Positions 27,342 through 36,140 of a stretch of DNA of 64,000 nt are shown here, one piece after another. The notes beneath the pieces were generated by a model. It did not search any database. It had not been told where the DNA came from and saw nothing but the letters and a program-made list of their open reading frames with translations. Position 1 is the stretch's first letter, and every line of letters starts with the position of its first letter. The DNA comes from Cronobacter dublinensis subsp. dublinensis LMG 23823. GTDB taxonomy: Bacteria > Pseudomonadota > Gammaproteobacteria > Enterobacterales > Enterobacteriaceae. The stretch spans positions 124,001 to 188,000 of the forward strand of contig NZ_CP012266.1 in the NCBI RefSeq assembly GCF_001277235.1. The letters run 5' to 3'. The position numbers and the translations under genes are program-made.

Positions 27342-28298
27342 ATGAAGAAATTAATTAAAGAAATTGACGGTATTGTTAATTATGTCACTAAGGAGGAGGG
27401 GCAATATTATGAAGATCTTAACGAGAGACTGGCTCGTTATTTGGAGGGCGAAACAGATCTTTCTTATAAGTATTTTGTAAATGAAAAAGTAGGATATCGT
27501 GTTGTTCAAGAGGACATAGCTTCTGCACTTTCGAGGAAGTTTGATGAGTTCGCTATATATGCGAAGGATTTCTACGCCAATAAAGACGAAGATAGCTTCA
27601 ATAAGTTAATTAATATTTATTACGTTCAGCTACTCGCAGTAACATCAGCTCTGTTTATGAAAAAGAGATTGCCTGCGTATCTGGATTCCAATATTAGTTC
27701 TTTAGGTTTACTATCTTTTACTTTTTTCACAAAAGAAGATCAGCTTAATGTCATGGAATACCTTGACTTTTTCCTTGAAAATAAAGCAAATGAGGCTAAA
27801 AGCAAAAGCAATCCGAATTTGGCTCGCTGTGAGGCAGGACATAGTATTCTCCCGTTATTTGTTATAATTGGTAATGATTTTTTTGGGGTGGAAGAGCATG
27901 TTACTTCTTTTGAAGGGCTAGTGGATGGTAGCAGCGTACCACTTAATATAGACCTCAAAAACAACCTCAATGAGGTTTACAGTTTCGCTTATAACAATTT
28001 TTTAAGTGATGAACCTGAAGTTGTGAGTAAGGTGTTTACTTCTTTGGGTGATTTTCACGCTGAGAACTGCCGTAAGGATTCCAAAAAGTTTTATGTCTTT
28101 GATGCTACGGAATGGCAGTTTTTACCGAGTGAGATTTTATGTTTATTGAAAATAAGAGCAAATGCTGGAAAGGATATTAATTGTATTTCTCATCCGATTA
28201 TTGATATGTTTAAGCCGTTCATAAAAAAAAGCGAGTTTACCTTAAGTAGTGAAAATATAAAATTTAGAGAGATGATTTATAAGAATCTCCTAGATTAA
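27342..28298 (+). CDS. Large putative immunity protein for the interrupted nuclease tip
   Basis: 318 residues, ATG at 27342 with GGAG upstream, directly after the broken toxin frame. Predicted largely helical, cytoplasmic, no recognised family. An intact reading frame is kept although the toxin before it carries a stop, consistent with a recent toxin mutation or with selection for protection against sister cells. Confidence 0.65.
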   Translation: MKKLIKEIDGIVNYVTKEEGQYYEDLNERLARYLEGETDLSYKYFVNEKVGYRVVQEDIASALSRKFDEFAIYAKDFYANKDEDSFNKLINIYYVQLLAVTSALFMKKRLPAYLDSNISSLGLLSFTFFTKEDQLNVMEYLDFFLENKANEAKSKSNPNLARCEAGHSILPLFVIIGNDFFGVEEHVTSFEGLVDGSSVPLNIDLKNNLNEVYSFAYNNFLSDEPEVVSKVFTSLGDFHAENCRKDSKKFYVFDATEWQFLPSEILCLLKIRANAGKDINCISHPIIDMFKPFIKKSEFTLSSENIKFREMIYKNLLD

Positions 28299-28366
28299 TA
28301 TTTTCTTTGTTTTATAGCTTTGATTTTCCTTAACCTTACCGCCATTTAAGCCTGCCGCGCGGCAAA

Positions 28367-28520
28367 AAGCCGCGCCGAGTGGCGCAGCGCGCTGCTGGAA
28401 GAGCGCGAACCCGAGTGGGACGCCGTACTCATTTTCACCCGCAATGCGGCGGGCGAGCTGGTGAGCGAGGAGAACCACGGCGGGAAATTTGAGTACGAGT
28501 ACGACGCGCTCGGCAACCTC
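28367..28520 (+). pseudogene. Bare internal rhs-core scar
   Basis: These 154 bases match the second rhs gene around 17200-17352 almost base for base (from the AEWR... region to L-G-N-L) but have neither the core end nor a toxin tip. 21 bases later a HEAT-like gene starts. The segment looks like the leftover of a module from which the distal core and toxin were deleted. It still offers homology for recombination. Confidence 0.75.
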
Positions 28521-28541
28521 TTTTAATGTACTGAGGCAACA

Positions 28542-29084
28542 ATGAATTCAGAGCAAAAGAAGTTAGTGCTTTCTGTGGTTAATAATAAGCCACTCCGAGC
28601 TGAAAAAATAACAGATGAGGAATTTCTAAAACTTTTTCCGTGTACTCAGGGAAATGTTGAGGATTTTATAGATGACATTTTAAAAAATGCGCATTTTTCT
28701 AAAGACCTGAAAGAAGTTGAATATGCGTTATATATTGGCTTTCACTTTGGATTTACAGGCAAGCATGAAGATATCTTGATACATCTTTTGGGTGATGATT
28801 TTCATTATAAACATGATGATGTTGTGCGGGCTTTAGTTAAGATAAATTCTAAAAGCGACGATGCAGTAAATGCACTATATAACTGTGCCTTATCTGAGTA
28901 CGACTATCTGGCTGATGACAGAGAGGATGATAATTACATGTTGACATGGAACTGTATATACGCTTTAGCGAAAATAGGTTCACATTGCGCTCTTGAAAAA
29001 CTAAAGCTATTATCACATAACACCATCCCGGAAATAAAAGATAAAGCAATGCAAGTTAGAGAGTCTCACGGTTTCGTTAGTTAG
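28542..29084 (+). CDS. HEAT-repeat-like probable immunity protein
   Basis: 180 residues, ATG at 28542 with GAGG upstream. The second half shows paired helices typical of HEAT repeats (D-D-V-V-R-A-L-V-K-I, then N-C-I-Y-A-L-A-K-I-G). HEAT-like proteins are known immunity folds in polymorphic toxin clusters. It sits directly behind the bare core scar, so it may be the surviving immunity half of a lost pair. Confidence 0.6.
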   Translation: MNSEQKKLVLSVVNNKPLRAEKITDEEFLKLFPCTQGNVEDFIDDILKNAHFSKDLKEVEYALYIGFHFGFTGKHEDILIHLLGDDFHYKHDDVVRALVKINSKSDDAVNALYNCALSEYDYLADDREDDNYMLTWNCIYALAKIGSHCALEKLKLLSHNTIPEIKDKAMQVRESHGFVS

Positions 29085-29252
29085 AGAGTTGTTTTTAATT
29101 AATTGAACTATAAAGTTATCCTTCTGGTTTTTTATGTAAAAAGAAAGTGGATTATTAATCCAACCATATCATATGCTATTTCCCTATACTAATTGCACTC
29201 TCAACAAAAGCCATTGTTTGACGGTAAAAATTTTTAATAAAAGAGGTTAGTG

Positions 29253-29774
29253 TTGAATAATAAATATGTGTTAGAACCACTTTGTTTTTTATTCTCAGAT
29301 CAATTATTTAAAGGGGTAGAGAAGAAAACTGCGAGTGGTTTTTTACTTGTTAATCGCAAAGAAGATGCGTTTATTTTTGCTTTTGAGCAAAACCTTCCAC
29401 CCACTTATAAAATTTGGCAAGATGTTGTGTCCGAATATGAACAAACATTACGTCTGAAAGGCTCATTTTTAGCTGCACAAGCTTTTGTTTCCAATGAATT
29501 AGAACAGCGTCAGAAGCAAAACTCATCTTTACTTTTAGAATACAGAAAAAAGAAGCTTAAAAAAACAAACTCTGAATATGATGATTTTATATTTTCTGAA
29601 GCCAGGCAGGATGCTTTTGCCATTTTATCTCTTGTATGCATCAACCGGTATCTTGACAGTCCTGTAAAAGATGGTTTTTTTGAAAAGGTTTATGAGCTTT
29701 ATAAAATTGGTGGTTGGGTATGTGGTATGAAAAAAGATCAGTTTTTGTTGTTTAACCCCAAACAAGAAAGATGA
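29253..29774 (+). CDS. Hypothetical protein with a broken paralogue downstream
   Basis: 173 residues from the TTG at 29253 (AAGAGG 6 bases upstream); a GTG directly before it at 29250 is an alternative. A charged helical middle (around residues 85-110) is followed by a C-terminal block G-G-W-V-C-G-M-K-K-D-Q and F-N-P. A diverged copy, broken by frameshifts, lies at 29991-30533, so this is a duplicated family. Function unknown; by context possibly immunity. Confidence 0.55.
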   Translation: MNNKYVLEPLCFLFSDQLFKGVEKKTASGFLLVNRKEDAFIFAFEQNLPPTYKIWQDVVSEYEQTLRLKGSFLAAQAFVSNELEQRQKQNSSLLLEYRKKKLKKTNSEYDDFIFSEARQDAFAILSLVCINRYLDSPVKDGFFEKVYELYKIGGWVCGMKKDQFLLFNPKQER

Positions 29775-29990
29775 AATATTGCCGATTAACTTACAACATA
29801 TCAGCCTATCTAAAATTTTTAGAAGTTGCCGACTGGCCTCTCACCAGATATAGCTAGTCACAATATCACCGGATAATCGATGCAAGAGGTCACATCTATA
29901 AAATGTAAAATAAGAATAAGTTTAGCGTAATAAATAAAATTTTGGTCGGTAGCATGCATATATAATTTTGACTGATATAGGGATTTGAGT

Positions 29991-30533
29991 ATGCAAGTAA
30001 ATGAAGCTGTTTTTATGGAGCCGATGCTCTTCACCCGCAAGCCAAAATTCCTTGCGGGTCACGGCAATAATAATTTTAAAGTAGATTATATCAATGACAA
30101 AAAGCTAGCTTTACATCTCTTGTTTGATCAGGGCTTGCCAAAAGAGTTTATGGTCTGGAGTGATTTTTTTTGCTGAGATCACCTCTGCACTTATTTTACA
30201 TCCAATGTATAAAGAATCTCAAAAAACCATCAATGATAATATGCTTCTTTCAAAAGGTGATGCTATTAAAGAAAACATAAGGAAAAGGAAAGCTTACCTT
30301 TTAAAGAAACAGATGGGCTTAGCTGAGAATAAGGAATATGCAGATTTTACGTGCGAGGTTAGTGATGAGGCAATATATATGCTTAACATGGTTTCAACGC
30401 AGAGGTATATTAAAGGGATTATGCCTTCCTCTATCCTCGAAGTAATATATGGCATATACAAAGAGGTTGTATACCTTGCGGTGTAAAAAAGGATATGAAT
30501 ATAGTTATCTTTAATCCTGCTATTCTTAAATAA
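29991..30533 (+). pseudogene. Frameshifted paralogue of the preceding gene
   Basis: ATG at 29991 with AGGGA 7 bases upstream. The frame runs to W-S-D-F-F and then hits TGA because of an eight-T run at 30164-30171; removing one T restores A-E-I-T-S-A and continuity with the paralogue. A second shift near 30464 restores G-C-I-P-C-G-V-K-K-D and I-F-N-P, matching the paralogue's G-G-W-V-C-G-M-K-K-D and F-N-P. With both corrections the product would end at 30533. Two lesions argue for a real pseudogene rather than one sequencing error. Confidence 0.7.
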
Positions 30534-30700
30534 ATATTTTGAAATTGTCTTTTCAGCTATGATCCGATAGGAGAAAATATCGATAATTTTATCGAAGGTT
30601 ACTCCAGTCGTTGATAATATACTTAAGCGATTTTTCTTAGATAAACACGTTATAGCAGCAGGGTTATTTCAGATATGACCTTCCTCAGGAGTAAAACATT

Positions 30701-31141
30701 ATGGTTGAATTAGTCGACGCTGAAAAGCACATTGATGAAAACGAATTTATCGAATTTGCAAAGGGCTTTGCTAGGCCATTACCTGACTCCTTCAAAGACC
30801 ATTATTTAAGGATTAACGGTGGTTGTTTAGGCGAAGAGGATGTTGAAGCAGACCGGTGGGGAATACCGATCGGGGGTTTTAATCCCATAAAATATGGTCA
30901 GCTCACCATTGAGGAACTCATTACTGATATCGACACTATTGCTCCTGCTGAGAGCGAGTATGGCCCGTGGCATGCAAAGGCGTTCGTTCCGTTCGCTTAC
31001 GATAATGGCGGCAACACGGTTTTTATGTCGTTAAAAGAATGTGACTACGGCTGTGTTTATATCTATGCCCAGGACGGAGATGACCTTTTTGAAGTGGCCG
31101 ATTCCTTTGATGACTTTCTGGACGCGCTCTATAAGCGCTGA
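30701..31141 (+). CDS. SUKH (SMI1/KNR4) family immunity protein
   Basis: 146 residues, ATG at 30701 with CAGGAG upstream. Signature: L-P-D-S-F-K-D-H-Y-L-R-I-N-G-G, then F-V-P-F-A-Y-D-N-G-G-N-T-V-F and D-S-F-D-D-F-L-D-A-L. It closely resembles the SUKH gene at 23047 in layout. No toxin tip is next to it, so it is a free-standing immunity gene at the end of the array. Confidence 0.85.
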   Translation: MVELVDAEKHIDENEFIEFAKGFARPLPDSFKDHYLRINGGCLGEEDVEADRWGIPIGGFNPIKYGQLTIEELITDIDTIAPAESEYGPWHAKAFVPFAYDNGGNTVFMSLKECDYGCVYIYAQDGDDLFEVADSFDDFLDALYKR

Positions 31142-31719
31142 ACGTCATCGCACAGGGGGTGATGCCACCGGGGAGGCTCTCCCGGTTTGGTATGCCGTTC
31201 GCTCAGGTGATTATGGCGCGGTTACGCAGCAATAGAGTGTGACCCTCGATGATGACGTGTAAGCGTCAAATTATCATCTTAATAAGACTGAGACGCTGGG
31301 TTTTTAACACGCGTAACAGAGCTTTGCTATTGTGGGTCATATTTTACAAGCGGCGTGTCTGATATCTGTGCCCACAATTTATCAATTAATGCTTACTTGC
31401 CGCCGTATCGCTTGTATCCCCTGATCGTATGCACAGTAAAACGCCGCAAAAAGCTGAGCGGCGGCTGCTTCTGTAAACAGAAATATTAAGTAACTTGCTG
31501 TCTATAAACGATAAATTTTAGATAAGGCAGGAAATTAGCGTCGGGTCTTTTAATTGCCTGACGAAACGCGTTATCCTCTGCCGGAAATCAGGTTTTCCTG
31601 ACACAAATTTACCCTTATAAATGTGCGCTTTTATTATGGCGGTCACCCGTGCGGTGTCGCTTATTCTTTTTTCACAGGTAGCAGAGCGTGTTACGCCCAA
31701 AATAGATAAAGACTGAGTT
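31142..31719 (+). other. Non-coding region at the end of the toxin island
   Basis: About 580 bases with no convincing gene and no rhs-core match that I can see. A GC-rich inverted stretch near 31440-31466 (CGCCGC/GCGGCG) is the only visible structure. It probably marks the decayed edge between the island and the tpiA region. Confidence 0.35.
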
Positions 31720-32109
31720 ATGAATTTATTCCCCGTTAGTGACAGTAACGTAAGTGAATTAAGTTTTATGGTTTCCCGAGCCTCTGCCAATGCGGATGAC
31801 AAAGTCCATGCTGTCGCCGCCCGCATCGTCAGAGAAATGGAATCCTCCCTGCCGGAATTCCGTCTGGTCTCTACGGAGATGACTGACGTGGACGGTGAAC
31901 CTGCGGTCGATATGTTTTACCAGTATATGGAAGACAATACGCCGGTGTATCAGCGCCAGACGGTCATCCTGTTAAACGATCCGCCGGAAGGAAAAAAGAT
32001 GGTGTGCTATATCGGCACCTGCGTCGGCGGGTTTCTGGAGTCGCACCACTGGCAGTATCAGGAAATTATGCAGAGTATTAAATTTCACCGTCAGCAGAAG
32101 CGCGCCTGA
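31720..32109 (+). CDS. Truncated Eag/DcrB-like (DUF1795) chaperone
   Basis: 129 residues with the DUF1795 core (S-E-L-S-F-M-V-S-R and the C-terminal I-M-Q-S-I-K-F). The usual N-terminal E-G-x-x-T-L-P strand is missing. An in-frame TGA lies two codons before the ATG (31714-31716), and no good ribosome binding site is present. It is probably the 3' part of an Eag gene of another Rhs/VgrG unit, left when that unit was lost. It may be non-functional. Confidence 0.6.
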   Translation: MNLFPVSDSNVSELSFMVSRASANADDKVHAVAARIVREMESSLPEFRLVSTEMTDVDGEPAVDMFYQYMEDNTPVYQRQTVILLNDPPEGKKMVCYIGTCVGGFLESHHWQYQEIMQSIKFHRQQKRA

Positions 32110-32142
32110 GGCGAGAGAAATGTTGCGGAAGGAATAAAAAGA

Positions 32143-32164
32143 GCGCCGCCCGAAAGAGCGGCGC
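32143..32164 (-). terminator. tpiA terminator
   Basis: On the minus strand GCGCCGC pairs with GCGGCGC around a short loop, followed by TCTTTTT. It lies just after the tpiA stop and probably also stops transcription arriving from the island. Confidence 0.85.
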
Positions 32165-32170
32165 GGTGTA

Positions 32171-32938
32171 TTACGCTTTTTTCGCTTCTTCAGCGGCTTT
32201 CACGATGACCGCAAAAGCGTCTGCCTTCAGCGAGGCGCCGCCAACCAGCGCGCCGTCGATGTCCGGCTGGGTGAAGAGCTCTGCCGCGTTGGACGCGTTC
32301 ACGGAGCCGCCGTACTGAATAATCACCTGCTCGGCGATTTTCGCATCGGCTTTAGCAATGTGGTCACGGATGAATTTGTGAACCGCCTGCGCCTGCGCCG
32401 GGGTCGCGGATTTGCCGGTACCGATAGCCCATACCGGTTCGTAAGCAATCACTGCGCCTTCAAAAGCAGCGGCACCCTGAGTTTTCAGGACAGCGTCAAT
32501 CTGGCGTGCGCACACTTCTTCAGTTTTGCCCGCTTCGTTTTCTGCTTCGGTTTCACCAATGCACAGTACCGGGATCAGACCCTGCTCTTTCAGCACGGCG
32601 AATTTCTTCGCGATCAGCTCGTCAGATTCCGCGTGATAAGTACGACGCTCGGAGTGGCCGATGATGATGTATTTCGCGCCGATGTCTTTCAGCATTTCAG
32701 CGGAAGTTTCACCGGTGAAGGCGCCAGAGAGGTTAACGTCGACGTTCTGGGCGCCCAGAATGATGTGGCTGCCTGCGGCGGCATGGTGAGCCAGATCCAG
32801 ATACATTGCCGGCGGGGCGATAGCGACGCCACAGCCGGTCACGCCAGCCAGTTCTTTACGCAGGTTAGCTACCAGCTCGTTCACCATGTGGCGGCTGCCG
32901 TTCAGTTTCCAGTTACCCATCACTAAAGGATGTCGCAT
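32171..32938 (-). CDS. tpiA: Triosephosphate isomerase
   Basis: 255 residues, the standard length. Interconverts dihydroxyacetone phosphate and glyceraldehyde 3-phosphate in glycolysis, cytoplasmic TIM barrel. Seen motifs: G-N-W-K-L-N-G near the N-terminus (catalytic Lys), I-I-G-H-S-E-R-R (catalytic His), [12 protein letters not shown] (catalytic Glu and loop 6). The start at 32938 is chosen over in-frame upstream codons because GGAGA lies 8 bases away and the length then matches E. coli. yiiQ lies upstream on the same strand. Confidence 0.98.
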   Translation of the reverse strand: MRHPLVMGNWKLNGSRHMVNELVANLRKELAGVTGCGVAIAPPAMYLDLAHHAAAGSHIILGAQNVDVNLSGAFTGETSAEMLKDIGAKYIIIGHSERRTYHAESDELIAKKFAVLKEQGLIPVLCIGETEAENEAGKTEEVCARQIDAVLKTQGAAAFEGAVIAYEPVWAIGTGKSATPAQAQAVHKFIRDHIAKADAKIAEQVIIQYGGSVNASNAAELFTQPDIDGALVGGASLKADAFAVIVKAAEEAKKA

Positions 32939-33044
32939 TTTCATTCTCCACGCGCTAAGCGAATTAAGGAATATTGCTGCCCCGTGGGCAGCGCGGTCTG
33001 TGAAACAGTATAGAGATTCGAACCCGGAAAGGCTTTGCTTTTTG

Positions 33045-33644
33045 TCATTTATTGCTCCCTTCCAGCGTTGCCGATAAGGCGAGCTTAATCGGTTCAACAG
33101 CGAAGGTCAGCCCCTTTTCGCCGCTGTCCGCCACCACATAGCGGATCGCGCCTTCGGCCTGACTGAAGTAGCGTTTGCCCTTGCCTTCGGTGAGCAGTCG
33201 CGTCAGCCGCTGCTGGCTCTGCGCTTTGCCCATCTTCGGCGTAAAGCTCCTGAGCAGGGCGGCCATATACTCCAGCGCTTTGGCTTTGGCGGCCTTCTGT
33301 TCCGGTCCCTGAATGGGCAGCCAGGTCATCTGGATGCTTTTGATTTTCAGCGTGCCGCGCTCCAGCGCCGTCGAGGCGTAGAGGTTTTCGTTGATCTTGC
33401 TGGCTGCGCGCGTCAGGTTGACCTTGTCGCCTTTCACGTCGATAGCGCGAAATTCGTTGAGCGGCAGCGTGGGGTTATCGGCGTTGAACTGCTCGCGGAA
33501 CTGCGAGATAGAGAGATCAAACGTGGGTGAACCGGGCAGGAGATAGGGCGCGGTCGGCGTCAGGGTCTCCGGGTCGGTTTCGGCATCGGCGAAGCGCGCG
33601 GCCAGCGGCAGCGTCAGAAAAAGAAGATAAAACAGCGGCTTCAT
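33045..33644 (-). CDS. yiiQ: DUF1454 family periplasmic protein YiiQ
   Basis: 199 residues with a signal peptide ([12 protein letters not shown], cleavage near A-D-A). The body ([16 protein letters not shown]) is that of the DUF1454 family, YiiQ in E. coli. Function unknown, probably periplasmic. The location next to tpiA matches the enterobacterial order. Confidence 0.92.
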   Translation of the reverse strand: MKPLFYLLFLTLPLAARFADAETDPETLTPTAPYLLPGSPTFDLSISQFREQFNADNPTLPLNEFRAIDVKGDKVNLTRAASKINENLYASTALERGTLKIKSIQMTWLPIQGPEQKAAKAKALEYMAALLRSFTPKMGKAQSQQRLTRLLTEGKGKRYFSQAEGAIRYVVADSGEKGLTFAVEPIKLALSATLEGSNK

Positions 33645-33758
33645 GATTCACCTTTCCCGGTTAGGTATCACAGGGATTAAAACGATATCGGGCTGGCTTG
33701 TCAAAACCCGTCCGCCCCAGGGTAAACTATGCGCCACGCACACAGTAAGGTTTAGGCT

Positions 33759-34178
33759 ATGACCCTTCAGCAGTGGTTGTTCTCATTTAAAGGCCGTATT
33801 GGCCGTCGTGATTTCTGGGCCTGGATGGCGCTCTGGGTGGCGTTGATGATTCTTCTTTTCACCCTGACCGGCAACGATTTACTCAATACCCAGACGGCAG
33901 CATTCATGCTGGTCTGCCTGCTGTGGCCGACGGCGGCGGTGGTGGTGAAGCGCCTTCATGACCGCGGCAAATCGGGCGCCTGGGCGCTGCTGATGATCCT
34001 CGCCTGGATGCTGCTCGCCGGAAACTGGGCGGTACTTGGCGGCGTCTGGCAATGGGCGGTGGGGCGCTTCATCCCGACGCTTATCATGGTGATGATCGTG
34101 CTGGACCTGGGCGCGTTTCTCGGCACCCAGGGTGAAAACAAATACGGGAAAGACACCGGCGAGGTGAAGTACCGCTGA
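33759..34178 (+). CDS. yiiR: DUF805 family inner-membrane protein YiiR
   Basis: 139 residues, four hydrophobic membrane segments (about 22-42, 48-64, 74-95, 100-122). The DUF805 landmarks are visible: F-K-G-R-I-G-R-R-D-F-W and K-R-L-H-D-R-G-K-S-G. It points opposite to fpr; the two stop codons abut at 34178/34179. Function unknown. Confidence 0.9.
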   Translation: MTLQQWLFSFKGRIGRRDFWAWMALWVALMILLFTLTGNDLLNTQTAAFMLVCLLWPTAAVVVKRLHDRGKSGAWALLMILAWMLLAGNWAVLGGVWQWAVGRFIPTLIMVMIVLDLGAFLGTQGENKYGKDTGEVKYR

Positions 34179-34925
34179 TTACCAGTAGTGCTCCGCCGTC
34201 ATATGACCCGGACGGCGGCGCAAATGCTTCGCCATCTGGCGTGTATCTTTCAGCAGTTGCTGGGTATCGCGCACCATTTGCGGGTTGCCGCACAGCATCA
34301 CATGGCTGGTGGCGGTGTCCATCGGCAGCCCGACAGCCGCTTCCAGCGCGCCGCTCTCAATAAGCGCCGGTACACGCCCGGTAAGCGAGCCGGAGACGGT
34401 TTCACGGCTCACCACGGTCTGTATCCGCAGCTTACCTTCATAGCGCTGTTGCAGCTCCAGCATCAGCGGCAGATAGCTTAAATCCCGGGCGTAGCGCACC
34501 GCGTGCACCAGCACGATGTTTTTGAAACGCTCAAGATCTTTCCCTTCCTGGAGAATCGACAGATACGGGCCGATGGCGGTGCCGGTCGCCAGCATCCATA
34601 ACGTCTCGCACTCGGGGATTTCCTCCAGCACGAAAAAGCCTGCCGCGTCGCTGACGACCATCACCTCATCGCCGGGCTGCATGGTGTGCAGCCGCGGGCT
34701 GAGTTTGCCCTCCGGCACCGTCACCAGATAAAACTCCAGATCCGGGTTGCCCGGCGCGTTGACGTAGGAGTAAGCGCGCTGCACGCGCTCGCCGTCTATC
34801 TCAAGGCCAAGCTTGGTGAATTGTCCGGCGGTGAACGGCGCGACAGGGGCGTTAACGATGAGACTGAAGAGAGAATCGGTCCAGTGCTGAACCCGAACCA
34901 CTTTACCTGTAACCCAATCCGCCAT
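34179..34925 (-). CDS. fpr: Ferredoxin/flavodoxin-NADP+ reductase
   Basis: 248 residues from the ATG at 34925 (AGGAG 7 bases upstream); the frame extends further but without family similarity. FAD-binding R-A-Y-S-Y-V-N-A-P-G, NADP-binding L-A-T-G-T-A-I-G-P-Y and the C-terminal tyrosine-tryptophan end (E-H-Y-W) identify Fpr. It transfers electrons from NADPH to flavodoxin/ferredoxin and is used in radical-enzyme activation and the oxidative stress response. Cytoplasmic. Confidence 0.97.
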   Translation of the reverse strand: MADWVTGKVVRVQHWTDSLFSLIVNAPVAPFTAGQFTKLGLEIDGERVQRAYSYVNAPGNPDLEFYLVTVPEGKLSPRLHTMQPGDEVMVVSDAAGFFVLEEIPECETLWMLATGTAIGPYLSILQEGKDLERFKNIVLVHAVRYARDLSYLPLMLELQQRYEGKLRIQTVVSRETVSGSLTGRVPALIESGALEAAVGLPMDTATSHVMLCGNPQMVRDTQQLLKDTRQMAKHLRRRPGHMTAEHYW

Positions 34926-35018
34926 GTTTCGCTCCTGTGTTAACTGTTGCTTTATCTTCGCCAGAGAAGCGCGCCATTTCCAGCCCGCGCGGGCTGGAAA
35001 GCTCATTCAGACAAACTT

Positions 35019-36029
35019 TCAGAGGATATGCGTCTGGATCTCCGGGTCTTTGCGATCGAGGTAGTGAATCGACTGAATGCGGCGAATGGTGCGCGATTTA
35101 CCGCGAATAAGCAGCGTCTCGGTGGTGGCGATATTGCCCTTGCGGGTAATGCCGTCCAGCAGATCGCCTTTGGTGATGCCGGTGGCCGAGAAAATCACGT
35201 TATCGTTACGCGCCATCTCATCCAGCTTCAGCACGTTGCCCGCTTCGATGCCCATCGCCTGGCAGCGCGCCAGCTCCTGTTCGCCGATGCGGCGGTTTTC
35301 CGGCGTATCGCCTTTCACCACATGACGTGCCAGCAGACGGCCGTGCATGTCGCCATCCAGCGCGCGGATCACCGCGGCGGAGACCACGCCCTCCGGCGCG
35401 CCGCCGATGCCGTACAGTACATCGACCTCGCTGTCCGGCATACAGGTCAGAATAGACGCCGCCACGTCGCCGTCGGGAATGGCGAAAACGCGCACGCCAA
35501 GCTGCTGCATTTGGGCGATAACGGCATCATGGCGCGGTTTGGCGAGAATAGTCACGGTGAGATCGTGGAGCGGTTTATTGAGCGCGGCGGCGATATTCAC
35601 GAGGTTCTGCTCAAGCGGCAGGTTCAGGTCGATAACGCCTTTCGCGCCGGGGCCGACAATCAGCTTTTCCATATACATATCGGGCGCGTTCAGGAAGCTG
35701 CCTTTATCGCCTACCGCCAGCACGGCCAGCGCGTTGGCCTGACCCATCGCGGTCATGCGCGTGCCTTCGATAGGATCGACCGCGATATCCACCGCATCGC
35801 CGGTGCCTGTGCCGACCTTCTCGCCGATGTAGAGCATCGGCGCTTCATCGATTTCCCCTTCGCCAATCACAATCTGCCCGTCGATATCGACTTTATTGAG
35901 CATAATGCGCATGGCGTTGACGGCAGCGCCGTCGGCAAGGTTTTTATCGCCGCGTCCCAGCCACTTGTACCCGGCCAGCGCCGCCGCTTCGGTAACGCGT
36001 GAAAATTCGATGGCAAGTTCTCGTTTCAT
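35019..36029 (-). CDS. glpX: Fructose-1,6-bisphosphatase, class II
   Basis: 336 residues from the ATG at 36029, the E. coli length; five more in-frame residues upstream are not conserved. Hallmarks: I-G-E-G-E-I-D-E-A-P-M-L, D-P-I-E-G-T and G-I-G-G-A-P-E-G-V. It removes the 1-phosphate from fructose-1,6-bisphosphate in gluconeogenesis from glycerol; Mn-dependent, cytoplasmic. In E. coli it is the third gene of glpFKX. Here the sequence directly upstream is mtlR, so glpK and glpF are missing from this spot. Confidence 0.97.
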   Translation of the reverse strand: MKRELAIEFSRVTEAAALAGYKWLGRGDKNLADGAAVNAMRIMLNKVDIDGQIVIGEGEIDEAPMLYIGEKVGTGTGDAVDIAVDPIEGTRMTAMGQANALAVLAVGDKGSFLNAPDMYMEKLIVGPGAKGVIDLNLPLEQNLVNIAAALNKPLHDLTVTILAKPRHDAVIAQMQQLGVRVFAIPDGDVAASILTCMPDSEVDVLYGIGGAPEGVVSAAVIRALDGDMHGRLLARHVVKGDTPENRRIGEQELARCQAMGIEAGNVLKLDEMARNDNVIFSATGITKGDLLDGITRKGNIATTETLLIRGKSRTIRRIQSIHYLDRKDPEIQTHIL

Positions 36030-36140
36030 GACTCTTTTCCGCAAAATTAACTGCGTCGCAGTGTAGCACAGAGCGGATGGCGGCGGTGACGGGCGGGGAG
36101 CTCAGAGGAGAGAGGCAAAAGCGCTGTTCGGCCCTTGTGG

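Noticed and set aside
1..32110. Insertion sequences or transposases explaining the island's mosaic
   Set aside because: No transposase, integrase or terminal inverted repeats were seen; homology between core fragments suffices to explain the layout.
34179..35006. Extended N-terminus of fpr
   Set aside because: The extra residues upstream of 34925 show no similarity to Fpr and the ATG at 34925 has AGGAG at correct distance.
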